The notes beneath the pieces are model-generated. The model did no database searches and was not told where the DNA came from. It was given only the letters and a program-made list of their open reading frames with translations. Both the position numbers and the translations under genes were made by a program. From positions 1 through 33,162 of IMG/VR virus record IMGVR_UViG_3300043449_000757: a stretch of DNA of 33,162 nucleotides; one strand, written 5' to 3'. Origin of the DNA: a virus. Of this stretch, positions 20,190-28,667 are shown one piece after another (position 1 is the first letter of the stretch; every line of letters begins with the position of its first letter).

Positions 20190-20666
20190 ATGGCAAACAC
20201 ACAAAGTATGTGCACTTCGTTTTTGGGCGAATTGCTAACTGGCACCCACAACTTTGGCACTGCTCCTGTGCGTGCTACGGGCACCGCTGACGCATTTAAG
20301 GGGGCGTTGTATTTGGCAAGCGCCACATTGAACGCCTCTACGACTGCCTATTCTTCTACAGGAGAGGTTACTGGTACCGGGTATTCTGCTGGCGGCGAGG
20401 CGGTTACAAATGCAACCCCTCCTACCGCTGCAAACACTTCTGCAACGGCGGGAACCGCATATTGGACCCCTTCGGCCAGTTTGGTGTTCTCCAGTGTGAC
20501 CTTGACTACAGCCTTTGACACCGTGTTGATCTACAACTCAACTCAGAGCAATAAGGCAGTGAGCGTCCATACGTTTGGTTCTCAGACCATCACAGCGGGC
20601 AACTTCACCCTGACAATGCCGTCCAACACCTCCTCCACAGCCCTGTTGCGGTTGGCCACCACCTAA
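20190..20666 (+). CDS. Beta-rich virion protein, paralogue B
   Basis: This is a 158-residue protein starting at ATG 20190 after TAAAGGA. FLGELLTGTHNFGT, AFKGALYLASATLNASTTAYSSTGEVTGTGYSAGGEAV and a second half (VLIYNSTQSNKAVSVHTFGSQTITAGNFTLTMP) align block by block with the gene at 19558. A Thr/Ala-rich loop makes it about 20 residues longer. An in-frame start at 20148 is rejected because it lies within the preceding gene and has no ribosome-binding site. Confidence 0.68.
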   Translation: MANTQSMCTSFLGELLTGTHNFGTAPVRATGTADAFKGALYLASATLNASTTAYSSTGEVTGTGYSAGGEAVTNATPPTAANTSATAGTAYWTPSASLVFSSVTLTTAFDTVLIYNSTQSNKAVSVHTFGSQTITAGNFTLTMPSNTSSTALLRLATT

Positions 20667-20676
20667 GGCCTAAAAC

Positions 20677-21825
20677 ATGGCTACCGCATGGGGCGACGGC
20701 ACATGGGGTACAGGTCCTTATGGCGGCAGCCAAGGGGTAATTACTGGGTGGGGCGCAGGTCCTTGGAGCAGTAACTCTTGGGGCGGCGCAGGAGGCGTAT
20801 ATCCTGATGGGGTTGCGGCCACAGGTGCCGTAGGCTCTGTCACACCCATTGTTGATGTCATCATTGCCCTTACGGGGGTAGCGGCATCCGGTGCAGTGGG
20901 CACCGCACAGCCCCTTTCTGATACAGCTCTTACAGGTTCTCAAGCACAGGGTGTTGTTGGCACCATGGTTGCAACGCCCCAACTGGCGTTGACAGGGCAA
21001 AACGCAGTTGGAACGGTAGGCTTGCTCTTGCCATCTTCGGATGTTCCCGAAACAGGGGATGTGGCCAATGGCTATGCGGGAACGGTTGTTTCTGCAATTG
21101 CCGTAGCGATCAGCGGTGTTGCGGCAGCCGCAGAGGTGGGTTCTGTAGACAACGAAATCTCCCCCGTCTTGTCTGGGGTTGTTTCCACAGGCACAGTTGG
21201 GACTGTGCTGCCCTCTTCAGAGGAGGTCGAGACAGGGGATGTGGCCAATGGGTATGTTGGCACCGTGGTCTCCAATATTGCAGTTGCGCTTTCTGGGTCC
21301 GCAGGCCAAGGCGCAGTGGGATCGGTTATTGGTGCCGTAGCGGGTATTTTGAGCGGAGTTGCTGCAACAGGCACGGTTGGAACAGTTTCGCCCAGCAGCT
21401 CTGAAGACGAGACCGGGGATGAAGCTACGGGCGAAGTTGGAACAATAACTTCCAAAATTGAGATCACCCTGAGCAGCGTTTCTGTGAGCGGAAACGCAGG
21501 TACCGTGATTGGCGGAAAGTCCGCCATACTGACCGGTTCTGGGGCAACAGCAGCAGTGGGATCGTTGGAAGGAACCAAGTCGTTTTCTCTGACTTCTGTC
21601 TTGGCAACAGGACAGGTCGGTGATACATTTGCGGTATATTGGAAACTGATTGACAATCAGCAAATCCCTGACTGGAACGCCCTAGTCAATGCGCAGACTC
21701 CAAACTGGAGTGAAGTGAGTGACAGCCAGATCGCAAACTGGCAAAATATTGGCAATACACAGACTCCTGACTGGACTGACATCGACACAGTGAGTGTGTC
21801 AGATTGGGAAGAAGTCACAACGTGA
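20677..21825 (+). CDS. Repeat-built tail fibre-like protein
   Basis: This is a 382-residue protein in three parts. The N-terminus is Trp/Gly-rich (WGDGTWGTGPYGGSQG, ITGWGAGPWSSNSWGG). The centre is about thirteen copies of a 19-21-residue unit reading roughly L-[ST]-G-V-x-A-x-G-x-V-G-T-V, with a larger register in which LPSS...ETGDVANGY recurs at about 60 residues. The C-terminus has at least four 11-14-residue units with a Pro-x-Trp or x-x-Trp core (QQIPDWNALVNAQTPNW, TQTPDWTDIDTVSVSDW). A trimeric, beta-structured fibre is likely. No enzymatic motif is seen. Repeats at the DNA level (21050 and 21230 regions) suggest growth by duplication. Confidence 0.68.
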   Translation: MATAWGDGTWGTGPYGGSQGVITGWGAGPWSSNSWGGAGGVYPDGVAATGAVGSVTPIVDVIIALTGVAASGAVGTAQPLSDTALTGSQAQGVVGTMVATPQLALTGQNAVGTVGLLLPSSDVPETGDVANGYAGTVVSAIAVAISGVAAAAEVGSVDNEISPVLSGVVSTGTVGTVLPSSEEVETGDVANGYVGTVVSNIAVALSGSAGQGAVGSVIGAVAGILSGVAATGTVGTVSPSSSEDETGDEATGEVGTITSKIEITLSSVSVSGNAGTVIGGKSAILTGSGATAAVGSLEGTKSFSLTSVLATGQVGDTFAVYWKLIDNQQIPDWNALVNAQTPNWSEVSDSQIANWQNIGNTQTPDWTDIDTVSVSDWEEVTT

Positions 21826-21833
21826 GGTAAAAC

Positions 21834-22628
21834 ATGACGACAGCAGCAACATCACTCTTGGGGCTTGCGCTCCCAGTAACAGGGGAACTAAGTGGCACAT
21901 GGGGCGATACCGTCAACAATGCTATCACCTCGTTGCTTGATACAGCGGTAGCCGGTACAACAACCCTCAGTACCGACGCAGATGTCACCCTGACCACAAC
22001 CACACTTGCAGCCAATCAGGCACGACAGGCCATTTTGCTGTGGAATGCATCAGGCACGGTGACCCGCACGATCACTGCTCCGGCGCAGTCCAAGGTCTAT
22101 GTTGTCCACAACAAGACGGGCAGCACCCAATCCATCAAATTGGTTGGAGCAGGTCCCACCACAGGCGTGACGATTGTTGCGAATGAATCGGCAGTTTGCG
22201 CATGGAACGGCTCTGATTTTGTCAAGATTGCCAGCACGGCAGCCGTATCCTCATTCAGTGCAGGAACAACCGGGCTGACCCCCAGCACTTCCACCACAGG
22301 GGCTGTAACGCTTGCAGGCACGTTAGGGACTGCAAATGGCGGAACAAACCTGACATCTTTCACTTCCGGTGGCGCTGTTTATGCCACTTCGACCAGTGCG
22401 TTGACCACAGGCACTTTGCCCAACACCGCAGGAGGCACTGGACAATCCAGTGCCTTTACCCAGTGGGGCGTGACATATGCAAGCTCAACAACGGCATTGG
22501 CGACAACAGCGGCTGGAACGGCTGGGTATATTTTGACCAGTAACGGGACATCTGCTCCCACATTCCAGCAAAACACAGGCATTTCAACAGGCAAATCCAT
22601 CGCGATGGCGATGATCTTCGGGGGTTAA
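21834..22628 (+). CDS. Tail fibre-like protein
   Basis: This is a 264-residue Thr/Ala/Gly-rich protein. The N-terminal part (SLLGLALPVTGELSGTWGDTVNNAITSLLDTAVAGT) resembles the particle-binding start of phage fibre proteins that carry LPTTGDLSGTWG-like motifs. A middle beta-part (VYVVHNKTGSTQSIKLVGAG, VCAWNGSDFVKIAS) and GG-T-rich repeats (GTANGGTNLTSF, TAGGTGQSS, GTAGYILTSNGTSAPTFQ) follow. The GTGNGGTG-YLTSNG pattern is common in fibre shafts. The final 20 residues (GKSIAMAMIFGG) match the conserved ends of such proteins. Adjacent to other fibre genes. Confidence 0.75.
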   Translation: MTTAATSLLGLALPVTGELSGTWGDTVNNAITSLLDTAVAGTTTLSTDADVTLTTTTLAANQARQAILLWNASGTVTRTITAPAQSKVYVVHNKTGSTQSIKLVGAGPTTGVTIVANESAVCAWNGSDFVKIASTAAVSSFSAGTTGLTPSTSTTGAVTLAGTLGTANGGTNLTSFTSGGAVYATSTSALTTGTLPNTAGGTGQSSAFTQWGVTYASSTTALATTAAGTAGYILTSNGTSAPTFQQNTGISTGKSIAMAMIFGG

Positions 22629-22631
22629 AAA

Positions 22632-23009
22632 ATGGCAAATCCAAATATCGTCAACGTCACGACAATCTACGGCAACACGTCCACCACGGCGTTGAGTACC
22701 ACTTCAGCGACTTCGATTGCAAGCAATGCCGCATCAAGCGGCAAGGTTTACAAGATCAATTCGATTGTGGTGGCAAACAACAATGGCACGACAGCGGCTG
22801 ACATCACGATCAATGTGTACTCTGCTGCATCGCTGGGCGGCACTGCTTACCCGATTGCATCGACCATTTCTGTTCCTGCTGATTCCACGTTGGTGGTGAC
22901 TGACAAGACCACCACGTTTTACTTGTTGGAAGACAAGTCAATCGGAGCCACGGCGGGTACTGCAAGCTACTTGACCGTTACTGCAAGCTGGGAAGAAATC
23001 AACAGCTAA
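22632..23009 (+). CDS. Small beta-rich tail protein
   Basis: This is a 125-residue protein. Ser/Thr-rich N-terminus, then VYKINSIVVANNNGTTAADITINVYSA, SVPADSTLVVTDKTTTFYLLEDKSIGATAG and LTVTASWEEI. The pattern looks like a single beta-sandwich found beside fibre genes, perhaps capping or bridging them. The gap from the previous stop is three bases (TAAAAAATGG). Confidence 0.68.
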   Translation: MANPNIVNVTTIYGNTSTTALSTTSATSIASNAASSGKVYKINSIVVANNNGTTAADITINVYSAASLGGTAYPIASTISVPADSTLVVTDKTTTFYLLEDKSIGATAGTASYLTVTASWEEINS

Positions 23010-23018
23010 GGATAGTCC

Positions 23019-25517
23019 ATGTCACAGCGTTACCTTGGTGGTGTCATCACCGCAAACCCAACAACGCCTACCTTGTCGGCGGCGACGGGGGTGTGGACGA
23101 TGGAACAGCAGTTTCAGAATATTGCAAACTGGCCTAAGTCAACTGGCTTGGTAAGCCGCAGTGTGCGCCTGCGTTCAAGTGCAAGTGCTTATTTGAATCG
23201 CACACCGACAGTCGCTGGCAATAGACAAAAGTGGACTTGGAGTGGGTGGGTTAAGCGAGGGTCATTATCTGCAACTCAAGTTCTTTTTGGTGCATTACAA
23301 AACAGTACAACAGGACTTGGTTTTGGTTTTCAATCTACAAACACTTTTTATTATTCAATAAGTGGTGTAGGTAACTATGAAACAAGTGCGATCTATCGTG
23401 ACCCTTCCGCTTGGTATCACGTTGTTTTTGCTTTTGATTCAACACAAGCCACTCAAGCAAATCGTGCCATTGTGTACATAAATGGTGTCAATGTTGCATT
23501 TGCTACAAATGGTATTGTTCTTAACACCAACTACGACATTAACAACACAATCGCTCAGTACCTTGGGCAAAGTGGCGTATCTACTCAATATCTTGACGGC
23601 TACCTTACCGAAATCAACTTCATTGACGGTCAAGCCCTGACACCTTCTTACTTCGGATTCACCGATGGCAATGGCGTATGGCAACCAGCCACATACAGTG
23701 GCACATACGGCACTAACGGCTTTTATCTGAACTTCAGCGACAACTCTGCCGCCACTGCTACCACCATAGGCAAGGACTATTCTGGTAACGGTAACAACTG
23801 GACTCCTAACAACATCAGCGTGACTGCTGGTGTGACCTACGACAGCATGACCGATGTGCCTACACTGACAAGTGCGACAGCGGCAAACTTTGCGGTGATG
23901 AATCCGCTGGCGTTACCTCCCTCTGGATATTCTGCTGGTACATTTGCAAGTGGCAATCTGCAATTTACAACTGGTGGAGTGAAGATAGCAAAGTCAACTA
24001 TTGCATTTCCTGCAACTGGGAAATGGTATGTTGAATGTAGGTCTAGTGGAACAAGTTCTACTATTGATTGGATATTTGGCTTAACAGGAATGTCTGCGGC
24101 TACCCCTGTAAATCATTCAAACCCCGGTGTTAATTTATATATATCTGATACTGCTTACTGGCTGTTAAATGCTTCAACACAATTTTCGCAAGCTGGCGCT
24201 ATATCTTCTAGCGATGTTTTCCAAATTGCTTATGATTCAAGCACAGGAAAAGTATGGCTAGGAAAAAATAATACCTATTACACATCGGCTGGTGCTGGTA
24301 CTGGAAACCCATCTGCAGGCACAAATGAATTTGGTACGATTTCTACTGCAACAGAATATTGTGCTTACACAGGTGGAAACTCAGGAACAACCACTAGTTC
24401 TATTAATTTCGGTCAACAGCCCTTTGCCTACACACCACCATCAGGCTTTGTTGCACTGAACACCCAGAACTTGTCAGCGCCAACCATCAGCAATGGCGCA
24501 AGTTACATGGCGGCTACTACTTACACAGGCACAGGGTCATCGTTAACCATTGCAAATACTGTTGGTAGTGCATCATTTCAACCAGATTTTGTGTGGGTAA
24601 AAGGTAGAAGTGGCGCAACTGACCACGCTTGGTATGACGCAGTGCGTGGTGTGCAAAAACAATTAGAGAGCAATACAACAACAGCAGAGACAACAGAAAC
24701 AACAGGCTTAACTGCATTTGGCAGCACAGGATTTACGATTGGTGCGTTGGCTCAGATGAACACAAATGCCGCCACATATGTCGGTTGGCAATGGAACGCT
24801 GGCGGATCGACGGTTACCAACACCAACGGCTCTATTTCAGCACAGGTAAGAGCAAACACGACTGCTGGTTTTTCGATTGTTACCTACACGGGTAATGGAA
24901 CATCTGGCGCAACAACTGGGCATGGATTAGGTGTTACTCCAAGCATGGTTATTTTGAGGCGCAGAGACGTTGGTTCAAATTGGCAGGTTAAACATACTTC
25001 TCTTAATGCCAACCAAAACCTTGTTTTAAATGACACAGCGGCAGTAGACACTGCACCGGGAAGCGGCTACATATCTGCAATCAGTTCAACAACATTGACA
25101 TTGTTAAACGGCGGCTCTGCAATTACAAACGTAAACGCAAGCGGTAGTACCTACGTTGCCTACTGCTTTGCCGCAGTAGCTGGCTATTCCAAGTTTGGTA
25201 GCTACACAGGTAATGGAAGTGCTGATGGGCCTTTTGTGTACTTGGGGTTTAGGCCAAGGTTTGTGATGGTAAAAAACATAACTAATAGTGCTGGCGCAAC
25301 AAATTGGGTTATGCAAGATTCATCAAGAAACGGGTTTAATCCCAACAAAACAATTTATGCAAATGCCGCTAGTGCAGAAGATTCGTCTGCATATTTCGAT
25401 ATATTATCTAATGGCTTTAAAGTGAGAGATACATTTAGAGATGCAAACACTTCTGGCGATACATACATATACGCTTGCTTTGCCGAAAACCCATTCAACA
25501 TTTCCAGAGCGAGATAA
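23019..25517 (+). CDS. LamG/SPRY-like tail protein, tandem copy 1
   Basis: This is an 832-residue protein. Residues about 47-215 form a LamG/concanavalin-like sandwich (RSVRLRSSASAYLNR, KWTWSGWVKRGSL, RDPSAWYHVVFAFDSTQ, YLDGYLTEINFIDGQALTPS). A linker (KDYSGNGNNWTPNNISVTAGVTYDSMTDVPT) leads to a SPRY-like part (GKWYVECRSSG, FQIAYDSSTGKVWLGKNN). A third beta region has SFQPDFVWVKGRSG, GWQWNAGGS, GHGLGVTPSMVILRR and KFGSYTGNGSADGPFVYLGFRPRFVMVK, followed by an end SNGFKVRD. Sugar- or receptor-binding tail appendage is the likely role. TAAGGATAG precedes ATG 23019. The next gene is its paralogue. Confidence 0.82.
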   Translation: MSQRYLGGVITANPTTPTLSAATGVWTMEQQFQNIANWPKSTGLVSRSVRLRSSASAYLNRTPTVAGNRQKWTWSGWVKRGSLSATQVLFGALQNSTTGLGFGFQSTNTFYYSISGVGNYETSAIYRDPSAWYHVVFAFDSTQATQANRAIVYINGVNVAFATNGIVLNTNYDINNTIAQYLGQSGVSTQYLDGYLTEINFIDGQALTPSYFGFTDGNGVWQPATYSGTYGTNGFYLNFSDNSAATATTIGKDYSGNGNNWTPNNISVTAGVTYDSMTDVPTLTSATAANFAVMNPLALPPSGYSAGTFASGNLQFTTGGVKIAKSTIAFPATGKWYVECRSSGTSSTIDWIFGLTGMSAATPVNHSNPGVNLYISDTAYWLLNASTQFSQAGAISSSDVFQIAYDSSTGKVWLGKNNTYYTSAGAGTGNPSAGTNEFGTISTATEYCAYTGGNSGTTTSSINFGQQPFAYTPPSGFVALNTQNLSAPTISNGASYMAATTYTGTGSSLTIANTVGSASFQPDFVWVKGRSGATDHAWYDAVRGVQKQLESNTTTAETTETTGLTAFGSTGFTIGALAQMNTNAATYVGWQWNAGGSTVTNTNGSISAQVRANTTAGFSIVTYTGNGTSGATTGHGLGVTPSMVILRRRDVGSNWQVKHTSLNANQNLVLNDTAAVDTAPGSGYISAISSTTLTLLNGGSAITNVNASGSTYVAYCFAAVAGYSKFGSYTGNGSADGPFVYLGFRPRFVMVKNITNSAGATNWVMQDSSRNGFNPNKTIYANAASAEDSSAYFDILSNGFKVRDTFRDANTSGDTYIYACFAENPFNISRAR

Positions 25518-25520
25518 CAC

Positions 25521-27992
25521 ATGACCCAATACTCTGGCAAGATCATTCGCAAGACCCCGGTCGTACCATCGCAGACATCGGCCTCCGGCGTGTGGACCAC
25601 GGCTGATGCCGCTGCCGCAGTAAAGACCAATACATGGCCCGTTGCTGGTGTGCCTAATCCAATCAGCCGCAGTGTGCGTCTGCGTTCAAGTGCAAGTGCT
25701 TATTTCAATCGGACATTAACTACACCGACACTTGGTACAAAGTGGACTTGGAGTGGATGGCTCAAGCGTGGCACTTTAGGTGCGGCACAAACATTGTTTG
25801 GCGGAAGCAGTGATGTAAACAACTGGGGTTACTTTGGTTTTCTCTCTGGTGATACTTTAACATTCCAACAAGCTGATGCCGCTTCTGTCACATCTACCGT
25901 CACAACAACACAGTTATTCCGTGACCCTGCCGCTTGGTATCACATTCAAGTTGCATTTGATTCGACACAGGCTACTGCCGCAAATCGTTTAAAAATGTAT
26001 GTAAATAATGTGCAAATCACTGCATTTGGAACTGCAACCTACCTTGCACAAAATACAGCTTCAAGAATAAATCAAGCAGTTGGTCATACTATTAACAGAC
26101 TCCCGTATTCTGCGGCTAACTACTTTGACGGATACCTGACCGAAGTCAACTTCATTGACGGTCAAGCTTTAACACCATCATCCTTTGGCACAACCGACTC
26201 GCTCTCGGGCGCGTGGATCCCGATGCCTTACACAGGCACCTATGGCACAAATGGTTTTTACTTGAACTTCAAGGACAACACCAGCACCACGACCATCGGG
26301 TATGACTACAGCGGCAACAGCAACAACTGGACTGCAAACAACATCAGCCTGACCGCAGGCACGACCTACGACAGCATGGTGGACGTTCCAACGCTTTGGA
26401 TGCCATACAACACCGCTGGTGATGTGGGTGCAACGGTGCGGGGGAATTACTGTGTGATGAACCCGCTTTCTGTTGTTTCTCCAACAACTATTGCAAATGG
26501 CAATCTTGATGTAACTACTGGAACTACAGGTGGTGGTGGTGCATTTAGCACAATTGCAATTCCATCATCTGGAAAATATTATTTTGAATTTTTACCAACT
26601 TCGGCAACAACTGTTGCAGACAATATTCGTGTTGGAGTTTCTAATTCAACGGTTGGAAGTTATGTTCTTTATAAAAGTGACGGAAATAAAGTCGTTGATG
26701 GGTCTACTACATCTTATGGTGCAACATTCACAACCAACGACACAATAGGATGTGCAGTTGATGTTGATGGTGGAACAATTACTTTTTATAAAAATAACTC
26801 AAGTCAAGGGTCAATTACTTACGCAACAAGTAGTGGTAATTTTTTTGCGTATACGCAAGATGGCTCAGGAACTGTATCTGTTGTTGCTTCATTCAACTTC
26901 GGCCAACGCCCCTTTACCTACACTCCTCCATCTGGATACAAGTCGCTGAACACTTTCAACCTGTCTGCCCCCACCATCAACAATGGTGCGAGCTACATGG
27001 CGGCTACGCTGTATACGGGTAATGGAACAAGTCAATCAATCAGCAATTCTGTCAATGGCGTTTCATTCCAACCTGATTTTGTTTGGTACAAGTCTCGCAG
27101 TGCGGCAAGAAACAATGTTCTTTTTGATTCTGTTCGTGGAATTTACAAAAAATTGTATTCAAACGCTACAGATGCAGAAGCAAGCGACAGTCAAAGTCTG
27201 ACGGCATTTAACTCTAACGGCTTTTCGGTTGGCTCGGATAGCGACAGTAATTTGAATGCGGCTACATTTGTTGGTTGGCAATGGAAGGCGGGTGGTACAG
27301 CAGTTACAAATACAGACGGCACTATTACTACAACTGTAAGTGCAAGCCCATCTTCTGGGTTTTCTGTAATGACTTACACAGGAACTGGAATAGACAATAA
27401 AACCATAGGTCATGGACTTAACGCAGTTCCAAAATTCTTGATTTGGAAACCCCGTGCTTCTGTCACTGATTGGATGGTATGGCATACAGGGTTATCTGGT
27501 TACAACTACGATGTGCGATTAAATACAACAGCGGCTCAGAGCACTGGTGCTAATCCACTAAACAATACAGCGCCATCCTCTACTGTCATTACGCTTCGTA
27601 ATCAGGGCGATGTCAACGGAAGCGGGACTACCATTGTTTGCTATGCCTTTGCCGCAGTCGCTGGCTATTCAGCATTTGGTAGCTACACAGGCAATGGAAG
27701 TGCTGATGGGCCTTTTGTGTTCTTGGGGTTTAGGCCGAGGTTTGTAATTATTAGACGAATAGATGCAGGAAATAATTGGCATTCATACACTAGCACAATT
27801 GACCCATCCAACGTAGTAGCAAAAACTCTATACCCTAATACATCAGGAACGGAAGGGACAGAAAATGACCTTGATTTTGTTTCAAATGGGATGAAGATGA
27901 GAGACACTGGAACACACACAAACGCCAGCGGTGGTACATACATTTATGCCGCCTTCGCAGAGAATCCCTTCAAATACTCAAACGCTCGTTAA
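25521..27992 (+). CDS. LamG/SPRY-like tail protein, tandem copy 2
   Basis: This is an 823-residue paralogue of the previous gene, with the same domain order: RSVRLRSSASAYFNR, KWTWSGWLKRGTL, FRDPAAWYHIQVAFDSTQ, YFDGYLTEVNFIDGQALTPS, DYSGNSNNWTANNISLTAGTTYDSMVDVPTL, a SPRY-like part (GKYYFEFLPTS, VDVDGGTITFYKNNSSQG) and the same third region (FQPDFVWYKSRS, GWQWKAGG, AFGSYTGNGSADGPFVFLGFRPRF). Protein identity is high at the domain edges and low in the SPRY-like core. The two stops and starts are three bases apart. Two diverged copies suggest two adhesins with different ligands. Confidence 0.82.
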   Translation: MTQYSGKIIRKTPVVPSQTSASGVWTTADAAAAVKTNTWPVAGVPNPISRSVRLRSSASAYFNRTLTTPTLGTKWTWSGWLKRGTLGAAQTLFGGSSDVNNWGYFGFLSGDTLTFQQADAASVTSTVTTTQLFRDPAAWYHIQVAFDSTQATAANRLKMYVNNVQITAFGTATYLAQNTASRINQAVGHTINRLPYSAANYFDGYLTEVNFIDGQALTPSSFGTTDSLSGAWIPMPYTGTYGTNGFYLNFKDNTSTTTIGYDYSGNSNNWTANNISLTAGTTYDSMVDVPTLWMPYNTAGDVGATVRGNYCVMNPLSVVSPTTIANGNLDVTTGTTGGGGAFSTIAIPSSGKYYFEFLPTSATTVADNIRVGVSNSTVGSYVLYKSDGNKVVDGSTTSYGATFTTNDTIGCAVDVDGGTITFYKNNSSQGSITYATSSGNFFAYTQDGSGTVSVVASFNFGQRPFTYTPPSGYKSLNTFNLSAPTINNGASYMAATLYTGNGTSQSISNSVNGVSFQPDFVWYKSRSAARNNVLFDSVRGIYKKLYSNATDAEASDSQSLTAFNSNGFSVGSDSDSNLNAATFVGWQWKAGGTAVTNTDGTITTTVSASPSSGFSVMTYTGTGIDNKTIGHGLNAVPKFLIWKPRASVTDWMVWHTGLSGYNYDVRLNTTAAQSTGANPLNNTAPSSTVITLRNQGDVNGSGTTIVCYAFAAVAGYSAFGSYTGNGSADGPFVFLGFRPRFVIIRRIDAGNNWHSYTSTIDPSNVVAKTLYPNTSGTEGTENDLDFVSNGMKMRDTGTHTNASGGTYIYAAFAENPFKYSNAR

Positions 27993-28004
27993 GGAGAAAA
28001 AACC

Positions 28005-28619
28005 ATGAGCTTCGCAGTCGTTCAAAATGGCGCAGTCCGCCAAATGCTTCAAATGGATATGCCCTTCACCGTGGGGGACAAGCAGTATTCCAGCAAGTTC
28101 CTTCGCTCATCCACACCCGAGGAAAAGTTGCAAGCCGGTGTGTGGGAGATTGTCGAGGGCGTTCGCTCCGATGACCGCTTCTACTGGGTGTCCCCCGCTG
28201 ATTACCGTGTCAACGAAGTCAACAGCACTGTTGAGGCATCCTACGCCGCGACGGCCAAAGAACTCAACGACAGGGAAGAGTCGGACGAACAAGGCAATCC
28301 CCTGTATGTGCAGGTTTATGACGCAACCGCAAACAACGGTCAAGGCGGCATGGTCAACACAGCACAGCGCCTGATCGCCAAGGGCTTGAAGTCTCAGTGG
28401 ACCGCCCAAATCAAGGAAACCGCCAACAAGCTGATGTCAGCCACTGACTGGATGGTGATCCGCAAAGTTGAGCGCAACGTGGACATCCCTGCCGCAACAG
28501 CCACGTACCGTGCCGCAGTGATCACCGAATGCACCCGATTGGTTGCAGCCATTGCTGCTGCCACAGACGTGCCTGCTTTGATGGCCGTGTTGGATGCACA
28601 GAACTGGCCTGAAGCTTGA
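28005..28619 (+). CDS. Tail-fibre-assembly-like protein
   Basis: This is a 204-residue protein. The N-terminal half (MSFAVVQNGAVRQMLQMDMPFTVGDKQYSSKFLRSSTPEEKLQAGVWEIV) has the beta-strand start seen in phage proteins encoded beside fibre genes. The C-terminal half has SATDWMVIRKVERNVDIPAATATYRAAVITECTRLVAAI, the DW-x-x-R...IP...YR pattern of tail fibre assembly / DUF4376-like proteins. Position straight after the two LamG genes supports a chaperone or attachment role for those proteins. AAGGAG precedes ATG 28005. Confidence 0.68.
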   Translation: MSFAVVQNGAVRQMLQMDMPFTVGDKQYSSKFLRSSTPEEKLQAGVWEIVEGVRSDDRFYWVSPADYRVNEVNSTVEASYAATAKELNDREESDEQGNPLYVQVYDATANNGQGGMVNTAQRLIAKGLKSQWTAQIKETANKLMSATDWMVIRKVERNVDIPAATATYRAAVITECTRLVAAIAAATDVPALMAVLDAQNWPEA

Positions 28620-28667
28620 AACCGTGAGAAACTTGCACGTGTTTAACTGCTGCCAGTGAGGTGAGAG

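Noticed and set aside
21072-21656. Antisense open frame with Pro/Thr-rich repeats
   Set aside because: It only mirrors the 20-residue repeats of the fibre gene.
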